From: Aequorivita xiaoshiensis
GTDB lineage: Bacteria > Bacteroidota > Bacteroidia > Flavobacteriales > Flavobacteriaceae
Assembly (NCBI RefSeq): GCF_022008395.1
Contig: NZ_JAIRBB010000008.1
Location: forward strand, 1-64,000
DNA: 64,000 bases
Direction: 5' to 3'
Shown here one piece after another: positions 18,396 to 27,546 of this stretch (within the stretch, counting starts at the first letter, position 1; every line of letters starts with the position of its first letter). A program made the translations under genes and the position numbers. The notes below the pieces were generated by a model, which was given only the letters and a program-made list of their open reading frames with translations, was not told the origin of the DNA and did not search any database.

Positions 18396-19517
18396 TTGAC
18401 AAAAGAAACTTATCGTATTATTGGTGTAATGAGCGGCACATCCTTGGATGGGATAGATTTGGTGGAATTAGAATTAAATGTCTCAATAAATAAAGATATT
18501 CCTACTTCGCTTCAGATTTTAGATCAATCTCAGGGAGATTTTGAAAGCAATTCTTGGAGTTTTAATATTTGTGCAGCTGAAACAGTACCGTATTCTATAG
18601 GTTGGAAAAACGATTTACAAGAGGCAATAAACTATTCTAAAGATAAACTTGAGGTTTTAAATCTAAGGTACACCGAAAAGCTTGCTGAAGAAATTACAAA
18701 GTTTATTGAAAAACACGATATTCAAGATATTGATGCGGTGTGTAGTCACGGGCATACGATCTTACATCAACCCGATAAAGGGATAACATTACAAATTGGA
18801 AATTTACCGCATATTTCAAAATTACTTGAATTGACGGTGGTTTGCGATTTCCGAGTGGAGGATGTAAACCTTGGCGGACAAGGCGCACCTTTGGTTCCTA
18901 TAGGCGATAGATTGTTGTTTTCAGCTTATGACTATTGCTTGAATCTTGGAGGTTTTGCTAACTGTTCTTATGAAGAAAGTAATAAAAGAATTGCTTTTGA
19001 TATTTGTCCAGCGAATATTGTATTAAATAAATATGCAGAAAAGCTTGGTAAAGCGTATGACGAAGGAGGAAAAATCGCTGAAGCAGGTGAGGTAAATCAA
19101 ACTTTGCTTCAGCAGTTAAATTCGTTATCATTTTATTCTGAAAAGCCTCCAAAATCTTTAGGACTTGAGTGGGTGAAAGAAAATATCTTCCCTTTAATAG
19201 ATTCGTTTAACATTTCAACCGAAGATGTTTTACGAACTTTTACCGAACATATTGCTGTTCAACTCAAGGCTCAATTCAACGTCAATGCTTCAGTATTAAT
19301 TACGGGTGGCGGAGCTTATAATTCATTTTTGATTAAAAGATTAAAGCAGATTTCAACTGTTAATGTTATAATTCCCACTTCGGAAATTGTTGAATATAAA
19401 GAAGCGTTGATATTTGGGCTTTTGGGAGCCTTGAAGTTACGTGGCGAAGTTAATTGTTTAGCTAGTGTTACCGGGGCTTCAAAGGACCATTCTTCTGGAA
19501 AAATCTATCTTCCATAA
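18396..19517 (+). CDS. anmK: Anhydro-N-acetylmuramic acid kinase, TTG start
   Basis: AnmK phosphorylates and opens 1,6-anhydro-MurNAc during recycling of cell-wall fragments. The 373-residue product has the ATP loop GVMSGTSLDGIDLVE at residues 10-24, DFRVEDVNLGGQGAPLVP in the middle and a C-terminal ITGGGAYNSFL phosphate loop. The first ATG in frame (18429) lies inside the ATP loop. The natural start is therefore a TTG at 18396, which gives the usual ~10 residues before GVMSGTS. No ATG or GTG lies between it and the upstream stop. The gene stands alone. Confidence 0.93.
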   Translation: MTKETYRIIGVMSGTSLDGIDLVELELNVSINKDIPTSLQILDQSQGDFESNSWSFNICAAETVPYSIGWKNDLQEAINYSKDKLEVLNLRYTEKLAEEITKFIEKHDIQDIDAVCSHGHTILHQPDKGITLQIGNLPHISKLLELTVVCDFRVEDVNLGGQGAPLVPIGDRLLFSAYDYCLNLGGFANCSYEESNKRIAFDICPANIVLNKYAEKLGKAYDEGGKIAEAGEVNQTLLQQLNSLSFYSEKPPKSLGLEWVKENIFPLIDSFNISTEDVLRTFTEHIAVQLKAQFNVNASVLITGGGAYNSFLIKRLKQISTVNVIIPTSEIVEYKEALIFGLLGALKLRGEVNCLASVTGASKDHSSGKIYLP

Positions 19518-19554
19518 TTTTTCTTAAAATCCACTTATAAACTCTTACAAGTTT

Positions 19555-19562
19555 TATATTTG
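19555..19562 (+). promoter_or_regulatory. Candidate -7 element for the amino-acid dehydrogenase gene
   Basis: TATATTTG is an exact TAnnTTTG, 69 nt before the first possible ATG at 19632 and 84 nt before the alternative start at 19647. Confidence 0.5.
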
Positions 19563-19631
19563 CTTTTGCCGAAATGGTATAAATGAATAAATAGTCAATA
19601 CACTCCTAAGCAATCGCAAAGGAGAATTTTA

Positions 19632-20873
19632 ATGCTAAATATAATAATGAAAGAACTGCTTAAGAAGTACGAGGAAAAAGATCCTGAAATTGTATTCCAT
19701 TGGAAAGACCCTGAAACAGAAGCCGAAGGTTGGACGGTAATCAACTCATTGCGAGGTGGAGCTGCTGGTGGTGGAACTAGAATGAGAAAAGGACTTGATA
19801 TGAATGAAGTACTTTCTCTTGCTAAAACTATGGAAGTAAAATTTTCAGTTTCGGGACCTGCAATTGGAGGTGCCAAATCTGGAATTAATTTTGATCCTGC
19901 CGATCCTCGTAAAAAAGGAGTTTTAGAAAGATGGTTTAAAGCTGTTTCTCCGTTATTGAAAGGATACTATGGTACTGGTGGTGATATGAATGTAGATCAG
20001 AAAACTGAAGTAATACCATTTACTGAACAAAGCGGTTTATGGCATCCACAGGAAGGGGTGTTTAATGGGCATTTTGCACCTTCAGAAGCCGAAAAAATTA
20101 ACCGAATTGGTCAGTTGAGAAATGGTGTAAGCAAAACATTGGAAAGTTTGGAGTATTGCCCAGATGTATCAAGAGATTATAAAGTAGCCGATATGGTTAC
20201 TGGTTTTGGCGTTGCTGAAGCTATTAAGCACTACTACGGGATTTATGGTGGTGAGGTAAAAGGAAAACGTGCAATAGTTCAAGGTTTTGGAAATGTAGGT
20301 TCTGCTGCAGCGTATTACCTTGCGCAAATGGGTGCCAAAATTGTGGGTATTATCGACCGCGATGGTGGAATCATCAATAAGGATGGTTATTCTCTAGAAG
20401 AGGTAAGACAGCTTTTCCTTAATAAAAGTGGAAACGCCTTGGTAGCAGATAATATGCTTTCTTTTGATGAAATAAATGAAAAAATTTGGAATCTCGAGGC
20501 CGAAATTTTCGCGCCTTGTGCTGCTTCAAGGTTAATTACTAAAGAGCAAATTTCTCAAATGATTGATACTGGTCTTGAGGTAATTAGCTGTGGAGCAAAC
20601 GTTCCTTTTGCTGATAAAGAAATTTTCTTTGGTTCAATTATGGAATACACAGATGAGCGTATCAGTTTAATTCCAGATTTTATTAGTAACTGTGGAATGG
20701 CACGTGCATTCGCATATTTTATGGAAGGCAAAGTTGAAATGACTGATGAAGCTATATTTAATGATATTTCAAATACTATTAAAAAAGCAATTCAGAATAC
20801 ATTCGACAAAAATAACTCAAAGACGAATATTAGTAAAACAGCTTTCGAAATTGCTTTAAAAGAGTTATTATAA
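19632..20873 (+). CDS. Glu/Leu/Phe/Val dehydrogenase
   Basis: This NAD(P)-dependent oxidative deaminase is of the ELFV superfamily and interconverts an amino acid with its 2-oxo acid. The 413-residue product has the dimerisation/catalytic domain with SLRGGAAGGGTRM, GPAIGGAKSGI (substrate Lys) and GYYGTGGDMNVD, then a Rossmann domain with VQGFGNVGSAAA (residues ~212-223). The pattern is closer to leucine dehydrogenases than to hexameric glutamate dehydrogenases, but it is longer than classical LeuDH (~360). Substrate is uncertain. The Met at 19647 (MKELLKKYEEKD) is an equally good start. Confidence 0.9.
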   Translation: MLNIIMKELLKKYEEKDPEIVFHWKDPETEAEGWTVINSLRGGAAGGGTRMRKGLDMNEVLSLAKTMEVKFSVSGPAIGGAKSGINFDPADPRKKGVLERWFKAVSPLLKGYYGTGGDMNVDQKTEVIPFTEQSGLWHPQEGVFNGHFAPSEAEKINRIGQLRNGVSKTLESLEYCPDVSRDYKVADMVTGFGVAEAIKHYYGIYGGEVKGKRAIVQGFGNVGSAAAYYLAQMGAKIVGIIDRDGGIINKDGYSLEEVRQLFLNKSGNALVADNMLSFDEINEKIWNLEAEIFAPCAASRLITKEQISQMIDTGLEVISCGANVPFADKEIFFGSIMEYTDERISLIPDFISNCGMARAFAYFMEGKVEMTDEAIFNDISNTIKKAIQNTFDKNNSKTNISKTAFEIALKELL

Positions 20874-20891
20874 TTTACTAAGTAGAGATAG

Positions 20892-20965
20892 GAAGAAGTT
20901 TTCTGTTTTGAAATTAATCGGTGCAATTGGGCTGTATTTTTTTTGCATTAAACTTCTTCTTATTT
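20892..20965 (+). terminator. Possible terminator after the amino-acid dehydrogenase gene
   Basis: A perfect 10-bp inverted repeat GAAGAAGTTT / AAACTTCTTC (20892-20901, 20950-20959) has a 48-nt loop and is followed by TTATTTTG. The long loop and weak T-run make it a modest candidate. Confidence 0.35.
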
Positions 20966-21040
20966 TGAAAAATTATATTTCATAACTTATAACAATTTCT
21001 ATAATCAATTTCCGTTATTCACTAAAACAAAACTTTATTT

Positions 21041-21760
21041 ATGTTAAACTTCTTTATTCAAGAGGGTGCTGATATAGCACAAGATACCGATTCCATCGCT
21101 GAAGGCATACCAGTCGAAGCTCAAGAGAAAACTTTATCAATAATGGATCTGTTGTTAAACGGAGGCGTTGCAGGGCAAATAATTATAGGTGTACTGTTTA
21201 TCCTTCTCTTTGTGGCAGTTTACATTTATTTTGAACGTCTTTTTGCAATCAAAGCGGCGTCTAAAATGGATAACAACTTTATGAATCAGATTAAAGATAA
21301 TGTTAGCTCGGGTAATATTCAAGCTGCAAAAGTATTATGTGCTCAAAACAATACACCAGTTTCACACCTAACTGAAAAAGGAATTTCTAGAATTGGTAGT
21401 CCTTTGGAAGACATAAACACGGCAATTGAAAATGCTGGACGTTTAGAAGTTTACAAATTAGAGAAAAACGTAAGTGTTTTAGCAACTATTGCTGGTGCTG
21501 CACCTATGATTGGTTTCTTAGGAACTGTAATTGGTATGGTTTTAGCTTTCCACCAACTTGCAACAAGTAGTGGTCAAGCAGAAATGGGAGCTTTGGCTGA
21601 AGGTATTTATACAGCGATGACAACTACAGTAGCAGGATTAATAGTAGGTATTATTGCCTATATGGGTTACAACCATTTAGTAGTGCGTACAGATAAAGTG
21701 GTTCACCAAATGGAAGCCACAGCAGTAGATTTTCTAGACATGTTAAACGAACCTGTATAA
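21041..21760 (+). CDS. exbB: MotA/TolQ/ExbB proton channel family protein
   Basis: This inner-membrane proton-channel subunit energises TonB-dependent transport together with ExbD. The 239-residue product has a first membrane helix at about 46-68 (GQIIIGVLFILLFVAVYIYF). The conserved pair of helices follows around ATIAGAAPMIGFLGTVIGMV and TTTVAGLIVGIIAYMGYN, the latter with the TxxGLxVGIxA signature. Its stop overlaps the exbD start (TAATG), and a TonB-like gene follows, which supports an ExbB rather than a flagellar or TolQ role. Confidence 0.92.
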   Translation: MLNFFIQEGADIAQDTDSIAEGIPVEAQEKTLSIMDLLLNGGVAGQIIIGVLFILLFVAVYIYFERLFAIKAASKMDNNFMNQIKDNVSSGNIQAAKVLCAQNNTPVSHLTEKGISRIGSPLEDINTAIENAGRLEVYKLEKNVSVLATIAGAAPMIGFLGTVIGMVLAFHQLATSSGQAEMGALAEGIYTAMTTTVAGLIVGIIAYMGYNHLVVRTDKVVHQMEATAVDFLDMLNEPV

Positions 21761-22152
21761 TGAATTTAAGAGGAAGAAATAAAGTTAGTGCCGAATTTAG
21801 CATGAGCTCAATGACAGATATAGTATTTCTGTTGTTAGTTTTTTTCTTGCTTACTTCGCCTGCTATTACACCAGATGCTTTAGATTTAATTTTACCTAAG
21901 GCAAAAGGAAAAACTTCTAATGTGCAAAAAGCTTCCGTAAGTATTACAAAAGATGGAGCCTATTATGTAGATAAGGAGCGTGTAAGCGAGTATAGTATGG
22001 AAAATGAACTAAAAAAAGTTCTTGCAGGTCAAGATGAACCAACAATTATCTTGCGAGCCGAAGAAGGGGTGCCTATTGAAGACGCTGTTTTTGTAATGGA
22101 TATTGCAAATAGAAATAAGTTTAAGGTAGTCCTTGCTGTAAGACCTAATTAA
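21760..22152 (+). CDS. exbD: ExbD/TolR family protein
   Basis: The 130-residue product has a short cytoplasmic N-terminus (MNLRGRNKVSAEFSMSSMTD), one membrane helix containing the essential Asp at its start (SSMTDIVFLLLVFFLLTSPA) and a periplasmic domain of about 90 residues. This is the ExbD layout; the Asp carries protons with ExbB. Its ATG overlaps the exbB stop by one base, so translation is coupled. Confidence 0.93.
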   Translation: MNLRGRNKVSAEFSMSSMTDIVFLLLVFFLLTSPAITPDALDLILPKAKGKTSNVQKASVSITKDGAYYVDKERVSEYSMENELKKVLAGQDEPTIILRAEEGVPIEDAVFVMDIANRNKFKVVLAVRPN

Positions 22153-22247
22153 AATTGAACATTGTCCTATTGAAGTAAGCGATCTGCTTACTATTAAAAT
22201 AATTTTTACTACAAACCCTAATCTCGGTTACTAAGCGAAATCGAAGC

Positions 22248-23066
22248 ATGAAACTTTTAGATACAGAACATAAACGTAAAAGTATGATTATCACGGTAAT
22301 CGTGCATGTGATTATTTTAATTCTATTGTTTTATGTGGGTATGAAGTATCTCGACCCACCACTAGAGCAAGGAATTGCAATTAATTTTGGAACAACTGAA
22401 ACTGGAAGTGGGGAAGTACAGCCTGTAGATAGAATTCAGTCTGCACCTAAAAACACTACTCCCGAACCCGTTTCTCAGCCTAAAGCTGAAATACGAGAAG
22501 AGGTAGTTACGCAAGACACGGAAGACGCTCCAATTATTAAAAAGGAGAAGCCAAAGAAGGAACAAACCCAGACTCCAGTAAAAGAAGAACCTAAAAAAGA
22601 GGTAAAAAAACCAGATCCAAAACCAGACAAGTCAACTACTGATGCACTATCAAGCATCCTAAATGGACCTAAAAGTGATGGCACTGCACAAGGTGGCGAA
22701 GGGAACGATGGAAAACCTGGAGATAAAGGGAGCCCAGATGGTGACCCTAATGCAAGCTCTTATTACGGAACAGGGAAAGGCCTAGATGGGGATGGAAATT
22801 ATATGTTAGGAGGAAGAAAAGCACTTAACAAAGAAAAGTTTGTACAAGACTGTAACGAGGCTGGAACGGTAGTAGTTAGTATAGAGGTGGATAGAAGTGG
22901 AAAAGTAATAAACGCTACTCCTGGAGTACGTGGAACAACCAACAACTCTCGCTGTCTTATAGAGCCTGCTAGGCGTGCTGCACTAGCAACAAAATTTAAT
23001 GCAGACGATAAAGCACCTGCAAAACAAGTAGGGAAAATCATTTACAGATTTAGTCTGTCTGAATAG
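22248..23066 (+). CDS. TonB-like energy transducer
   Basis: The 272-residue product has a basic cytoplasmic start, a membrane helix at ~13-33 (MIITVIVHVIILILLFYVGM), and a long Pro/Glu/Lys-rich spacer with KKEKPKKEQTQTPVKEEPKK at about 95-115. Then comes a Gly/Asp-rich linker and a C-terminal fold of about 80 residues (NEAGTVVVSIEVDRSGKVIN ... IIYRFSLSE) that resembles the TonB C-terminal domain. With ExbB and ExbD upstream it should carry proton-motive energy across the periplasm to outer-membrane receptors. The 95-bp gap after exbD is still consistent with one operon. A terminator follows. Confidence 0.85.
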   Translation: MKLLDTEHKRKSMIITVIVHVIILILLFYVGMKYLDPPLEQGIAINFGTTETGSGEVQPVDRIQSAPKNTTPEPVSQPKAEIREEVVTQDTEDAPIIKKEKPKKEQTQTPVKEEPKKEVKKPDPKPDKSTTDALSSILNGPKSDGTAQGGEGNDGKPGDKGSPDGDPNASSYYGTGKGLDGDGNYMLGGRKALNKEKFVQDCNEAGTVVVSIEVDRSGKVINATPGVRGTTNNSRCLIEPARRAALATKFNADDKAPAKQVGKIIYRFSLSE

Positions 23067-23106
23067 ATTATTTAGATTCTAAAAAAACTTCATTTATAGT
23101 TATCTT

Positions 23107-23156
23107 TAAGCCTTTATTAGTGCAATAAAAATGCATTTTTAAAGGCTTATTTTTTT
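23107..23156 (+). terminator. Intrinsic terminator of the exbBD-tonB-like unit
   Basis: The 10-bp stem TAAGCCTTTA / TAAAGGCTTA (23107-23116, 23140-23149) encloses a short internal loop and is followed by seven T (23150-23156). Confidence 0.85.
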
Positions 23157-23179
23157 ATTCATTTTTAAATCTCTGTCTT

Positions 23180-24397
23180 ATCAATTATTCTGAAACCATA
23201 GCATGGCTTTTTAACCAATTGCCAATGTATCAAAGAGTAGGGCAGTCTGCCTATAAAGCAGATTTGTCTGCCACAATTACCCTTGCCAATTATTTAAACA
23301 ATCCAGAAAAGAGCTTTAAGAGCGTACATGTGGCTGGAACGAATGGAAAAGGCAGTACAAGTCATATGATTGCTTCCGTATTTCAGGAGGCTGGTTATAA
23401 AACGGGATTATATACTTCGCCTCACTTAAAGGATTTTAGAGAGCGAATTAAGATTAACGGTAATATGATACCTGAAGAATATGTTTCAGGATTTATACAA
23501 AGGCATAAACCGTATTTCGAAAGCAATCAACTGTCATTCTTTGAAATGACGGTAGGTTTGGCTTTTGACTATTTTAGAGAGGAGGAGGTCGATATAGCCA
23601 TTATTGAAGTAGGAATGGGAGGTAGGCTAGATAGTACAAACATTATTTCTCCAGAGGTATCTGTGATTACAAATATTGGTTTAGACCATACAAAGTTCTT
23701 AGGGGATACTTTAGAAAAAGTCGCTTTTGAAAAGGCAGGAATTATTAAAGAAAATATTCCAGTAGTAATTGGTGAGGCCGTTTCAGAAACTGAAAATGTT
23801 TTTAGAAGAATTGCTGTAGAGAAAAATTCTGCAATAGAATTTGCCGAGGCAATAGACTCGTCTAACTATTTTTCAGATTTAAAGGGAATTTATCAACAGA
23901 AAAATATTAAAACTGTTTTAAGTGCTTTGAAGATTCTACAAAACAGAGGTTGGGAGATTTCTGAAGAAAATATTCAAAACGGACTTTTAAATACTGTCAA
24001 AAATACTGGCCTAATGGGGCGCTGGCAAATTTTGAATAAAAGCCCAAAAGTTATTTGTGATACAGGTCACAACAAGGAAGGTTTAAAACTAGTTCTTAAA
24101 CAATTGCAAAACGAAGATTATCAAAATCTTCATATAGTTTTGGGAGTGGTTAACGATAAAGATTTGGAATCGGTGCTTCCACTATTTCCTGTAAATGCTA
24201 CTTATTATTTCTGCAAACCAAATATTCCACGTGGTTTAGATGCCTCATTACTTTTATCAAAAGCAAGAGGTTTTGGACTAAAAGGCGAAGACTATTTTTC
24301 TGTGAATAGCGCTTATGAAGCAGCGAAAACTGCAGCTTTAAAAGACGATTTGATTTTTATAGGAGGAAGTACTTTTGTAGTTGCGGAAGTGGTATAA
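23180..24397 (+). CDS. folC: Folylpolyglutamate/dihydrofolate synthase, apparent ATC start
   Basis: FolC adds glutamates to folates and often also makes dihydrofolate. The ATP loop HVAGTNGKGSTSHM, the motif LYTSPHLKDFRERIKING and DxTGHNKEG are present. The first usual start (TTG at 23219) begins inside the conserved N-terminal segment LPMYQRVG. Upstream codons in the same frame read NYSETIAWLFNQ, which continues the family's N-terminus (typically MNYxETxxWLFxQLPMYQ). The codon at the position of the family's first Met is ATC (23180-23182). No ATG, GTG or TTG lies between the preceding stop (23126) and 23219. The start at 23180 is inferred from homology; a base error or a rare ATC start would both explain it. 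The protein is then 405 residues. Confidence 0.85.
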   Translation: MNYSETIAWLFNQLPMYQRVGQSAYKADLSATITLANYLNNPEKSFKSVHVAGTNGKGSTSHMIASVFQEAGYKTGLYTSPHLKDFRERIKINGNMIPEEYVSGFIQRHKPYFESNQLSFFEMTVGLAFDYFREEEVDIAIIEVGMGGRLDSTNIISPEVSVITNIGLDHTKFLGDTLEKVAFEKAGIIKENIPVVIGEAVSETENVFRRIAVEKNSAIEFAEAIDSSNYFSDLKGIYQQKNIKTVLSALKILQNRGWEISEENIQNGLLNTVKNTGLMGRWQILNKSPKVICDTGHNKEGLKLVLKQLQNEDYQNLHIVLGVVNDKDLESVLPLFPVNATYYFCKPNIPRGLDASLLLSKARGFGLKGEDYFSVNSAYEAAKTAALKDDLIFIGGSTFVVAEVV

Positions 24398-24426
24398 AAA
24401 AACCCTTTCGTCTTAAAGAGAAAGGG
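24396..24426 (-). terminator. Intrinsic terminator of the small secreted-protein gene
   Basis: The stem CCCTTTC / GAAAGGG (24403-24409, 24420-24426) is followed on the minus strand by seven T. It overlaps the folC stop region and may act in both directions. Confidence 0.75.
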
Positions 24427-24453
24427 CTTTGCAACTATAATTATAATCACTAA

Positions 24454-24798
24454 TTATTTGTTTTTGTTCCATTTAGCGTATTGCTCCTCGGTTAAGGTTT
24501 TCTTCATAATATCATCTAATGAAGAGTCAAATTTTTTCTTATTTGCGATTACATTTGCGTCTGTTGCATCTTTACCTTCAATATGCTTTTGATAGTTTAT
24601 TTCTTTAGCAACAAGAGCTCTGAAAATCGTTCTACTTTGTTCCCCGTTTAGGTTTAAAGTTTCAGTTAATTCAGCAGTTTCTGCTTTTGCAATTACTTCA
24701 GGTCTGTTTTTGTCAACAGATAAAGATTGTGCTGATATGTTTTGAATACCAAAAAGCATAGTAGCTGCAAACGCAATTATTGTAAATAAATTTTTCAT
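24454..24798 (-). CDS. Small secreted protein, unknown function
   Basis: The 114-residue product has a signal peptide (MKNLFTIIAFAATMLFGIQN, cleavage near SAQ) and a helical mature region ending in LTEEQYAKWNKNK. The layout, a short helical periplasmic protein with LNLNGEQSRTI and LTEEQYAKW, resembles the small envelope proteins with an LTxEQ repeat (Spy/CpxP-like in general shape), but I cannot assign the family. It stands alone, with no clear TAnnTTTG upstream. Confidence 0.6.
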   Translation of the reverse strand: MKNLFTIIAFAATMLFGIQNISAQSLSVDKNRPEVIAKAETAELTETLNLNGEQSRTIFRALVAKEINYQKHIEGKDATDANVIANKKKFDSSLDDIMKKTLTEEQYAKWNKNK

Positions 24799-25143
24799 CT
24801 TTTTTATTTTTAATTTTAAAGTTACTAAAATAGTATATTCTGTTTATAATAGAACAATTATTACGCCAAAATTAACTAATACTTTTTATTTTTCTTTACA
24901 TAAAGTGTTTCATGCTAAATAAGCCAACTTATAATTCTTAGAAATGTGGTGAAATCTCTAAGTTTCTATAAGCTTTAAAAGTGTTTTTCTTTAGGACCTA
25001 TTCTCAATATTTAATATACTCAGTTGTTGACAGATAAGCCTGATAGTGATAGGTGCAATATTCTTTACTCCCACGCCATATATAAATATAAATAACGCTT
25101 ATCTTTAAGGAAAGCAAGTATTAACTAATAAGAGATTGTTGTT
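24799..25143. other. Intergenic region without a visible gene
   Basis: About 345 bp of AT-rich sequence lies between two divergent genes. I found no frame with coding character, no RNA gene and no exact TAnnTTTG; the nearest is TATCTTTA at about 25100, close to the hydrolase gene. Confidence 0.5.
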
Positions 25144-26103
25144 ATGCCTTATATAAGTAATTCTTCTTATGAAACGGACTTCATTTTCCAAAATGGGCAT
25201 ATATCTACTATTTATTCTGGAATCATCAGAAAATTAGAGTCGCCAGAATATCGGCGAAAACGATTGTTCTTGACAGATGGCGACTTTCTACTTTTAGACT
25301 ATGTATTGCAAACCTCTAAAAAAGCAATTATATTGTGTCACGGGTTAGAAGGCGATTCAAAGAAAAACTACAATAACGCCTGCGCCAACTTTTTTATAGA
25401 ACAAGGATACTCGGTCTTTGCTTGGAATAATCGCAGTTGCGGAGGTGAAATGAATTTACTTCCCAACTTATACCATCATGGGTCTATTGAAGATTTAGGA
25501 GCTGTAATAAATTATGTTTTAGCTCAAAATATTGAAGAAGTTTTTCTAGTTGGCTTTTCATTAGGAGGCGATCAGATATTGAATTATCTCGGTAGAAAGC
25601 AAGTTTCTGAGAAAATAAAAGCTGCCGTGGCTATTTCTGCACCTTTTCAATTAAAATCTAGTGCTGAGAAAATTCAGGGAGGAATAAGCAAAATTTATTT
25701 AAGCCGTTTTATTCGAAAGATAAGAGGAAAAATTCAGCAGAAATCGGTTCAATTTCCAAGTTTGATTTCAAAAGAAATATCTAAAAACATTAAAAGTTTT
25801 GAAGATGTTATCGATAGGTTTATCGTTCCTGTACACGGTGGATATACAGATCTTGCCGACTATTATAAAAAAGCTTCTCCTGCATATTCTACTGATGGCA
25901 TAAATATACCAGTGTTAGTTTTAAACGCTTGGGACGATCCTATCTTAGGCAAGGAAGATCATCCTATTGCTTTGGCTGAGCAGCATAAATATCTATATCT
26001 AGAAACTCCTCATCACGGAGGGCATTGTGCTTTCCCTTTAAAAATTTCAAAGCATCCCTATTCTGTAGTTCGCGCTTTTGAGTTCTTTAAGAACAATACA
26101 TGA
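25144..26103 (+). CDS. YheT-like alpha/beta hydrolase
   Basis: The 319-residue product belongs to the alpha/beta hydrolase fold, with an HGLEGDSKKNY oxyanion region, the nucleophile elbow GFSLGGD, NAWDDPI (Asp) and the HHGGHCAFP segment (His). This arrangement fits the YheT/EMB8 group of esterases of unknown physiological substrate. There is no signal peptide, so it is cytoplasmic. It is the only plus-strand gene in the local block and is convergent with the TPM gene cluster. Confidence 0.85.
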   Translation: MPYISNSSYETDFIFQNGHISTIYSGIIRKLESPEYRRKRLFLTDGDFLLLDYVLQTSKKAIILCHGLEGDSKKNYNNACANFFIEQGYSVFAWNNRSCGGEMNLLPNLYHHGSIEDLGAVINYVLAQNIEEVFLVGFSLGGDQILNYLGRKQVSEKIKAAVAISAPFQLKSSAEKIQGGISKIYLSRFIRKIRGKIQQKSVQFPSLISKEISKNIKSFEDVIDRFIVPVHGGYTDLADYYKKASPAYSTDGINIPVLVLNAWDDPILGKEDHPIALAEQHKYLYLETPHHGGHCAFPLKISKHPYSVVRAFEFFKNNT

Positions 26104-26170
26104 TAAGATCGGTACGATTGGATTTGGATAGAAATTTCTGATCTTAATTTGGGTGAATGAATTTTTGAGA

Positions 26171-26965
26171 TTACCAACCACCGCTAGCACCACCACCGCC
26201 AAAGCCACCGCCACCGAAGCCGCCTCCAAAGCCGCCTCCGCCACCGAAACTTCCGCCGCCTCCAAAGCTACCACCGCCACCACCAAAACCTCCACGGCCA
26301 AGACTACTTAGCACGATAATATCTAATAGGGTTCCACGTCCGCCACCACGACCCCCACGACCACCTTTATTCATTAGGGCGATTATAATGATGATAAATA
26401 GGAAGATTAGAAAAAATGGAATAGGAGCAGCATCCTTTTTTCCAAAATCACGGTCTTCCTTAAACTCACCTTTTAAAGCTGCAAAAATGGCATCACTACC
26501 TTGATCAAGACCAGCGTAGTAGTCGCCAGCTTTAAAATTTGGGATGATAATTCGATTAATGATTCGCTCAGCCATTAAATCGGTTACACGATATTCTATT
26601 CCATACCCGGTATTAATATCTACTCTTCGATCGTCTTTGGCTAGCGTTATTAAAATTCCATTATCCTCACCCTTCTGACCGATACCCCATTTTTGTCCCC
26701 ATTCGGCACCAAGCATGGAAATATCCTCACCATTTGTAGAACCAATAATAATACAAACAATCTGGGTAGAAGTTGAATCGGCATAACGAATTAACTTACT
26801 TTCTAACGCAGATTTTTGGGATGGCGTTAGAAGATTTATATAATCGTAAACCGAAGTTTCAACTGCAGGCTTAGGCGGAATTTCGTATTGCGCCAATACA
26901 TTTCCAGAGATAAGCCAAGCAATGAAAAATACGAGAATTGTGGAATATTTCTGAATTCTAATCAT
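26171..26965 (-). CDS. TPM domain protein with Gly-rich tail
   Basis: The 264-residue product has a signal peptide, a TPM (DUF477) phosphatase-like domain at ~35-165 (VYDYINLLTPSQKSALESKL, DNGILITLAKDDRRVDINTG, GYGIEY), a membrane helix at about 180-195 (FFLIFLFIIIIIALM) and a low-complexity Gly/Phe/Arg tail of about 65 residues. This is the YgcG-type layout. The TPM domain faces the periplasm. It lies 18 nt downstream of a second TPM gene and probably works with it and LemA at the membrane. Function is not established. Confidence 0.88.
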   Translation of the reverse strand: MIRIQKYSTILVFFIAWLISGNVLAQYEIPPKPAVETSVYDYINLLTPSQKSALESKLIRYADSTSTQIVCIIIGSTNGEDISMLGAEWGQKWGIGQKGEDNGILITLAKDDRRVDINTGYGIEYRVTDLMAERIINRIIIPNFKAGDYYAGLDQGSDAIFAALKGEFKEDRDFGKKDAAPIPFFLIFLFIIIIIALMNKGGRGGRGGGRGTLLDIIVLSSLGRGGFGGGGGSFGGGGSFGGGGGFGGGFGGGGFGGGGASGGW

Positions 26966-26983
26966 TAATATTTTTTTTACAAA

Positions 26984-27445
26984 CTATCCTACAGAGATGT
27001 CGTCTGGAAGTTCGTTTTTATCATCTTTTTTATAAGGGAAATGTTTTTTCAGCTGTTGTCCAGCTTTTAAAATTCCATCGACTAAACCTTGTTTCATATC
27101 ACCATTTTTAAAGTGATTAATGATTACGTCTTTAGTGCCTTCCCAAAAGTTTTGACCAACAACGTCATTGATGCCTTTGTCGCCCATAATAACTAATGTG
27201 CGGTCTTCAACAGCTACGTAAATTAACACTCCATTACTTTCTTTAGTGTTGTGCATATTAAGCATTTCAAACACTTCAGTAGCTCTATCAAAAGCGTCAA
27301 TGTGTTCATGGGGTTCTTCAGAAGATATCGATTCTGCTTCAAGGTGAACCCTAATCTCACCTGATGTATTCTTTTCTGCTATGCGAATAGCTTCAACAAT
27401 TGCAGATTCTTCTTCCGATGTAAGAAAGTCTTCTACTCTAGACAT
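26984..27445 (-). CDS. TPM domain protein, no signal peptide
   Basis: The 153-residue product is a second TPM (DUF477) protein, with SGEIRVHLE, NGVLIYVAVEDRTLVIMGD and GINDVVGQNFW matching the family core. It lacks the signal peptide, membrane helix and Gly tail of its neighbour, so it should be cytosolic or membrane-peripheral. Pairing of a short and a long TPM gene next to lemA is a recurrent arrangement. Confidence 0.85.
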   Translation of the reverse strand: MSRVEDFLTSEEESAIVEAIRIAEKNTSGEIRVHLEAESISSEEPHEHIDAFDRATEVFEMLNMHNTKESNGVLIYVAVEDRTLVIMGDKGINDVVGQNFWEGTKDVIINHFKNGDMKQGLVDGILKAGQQLKKHFPYKKDDKNELPDDISVG

Positions 27446-27546
27446 ATTTTACTTAGTTTAAATTATCTAAAATATTTTCGGCTAATTGTGATTAATAGCA
27501 ATCTAAATTGCTGAACCAAGCCGAAAATATTTCAGAAAATAGATTA

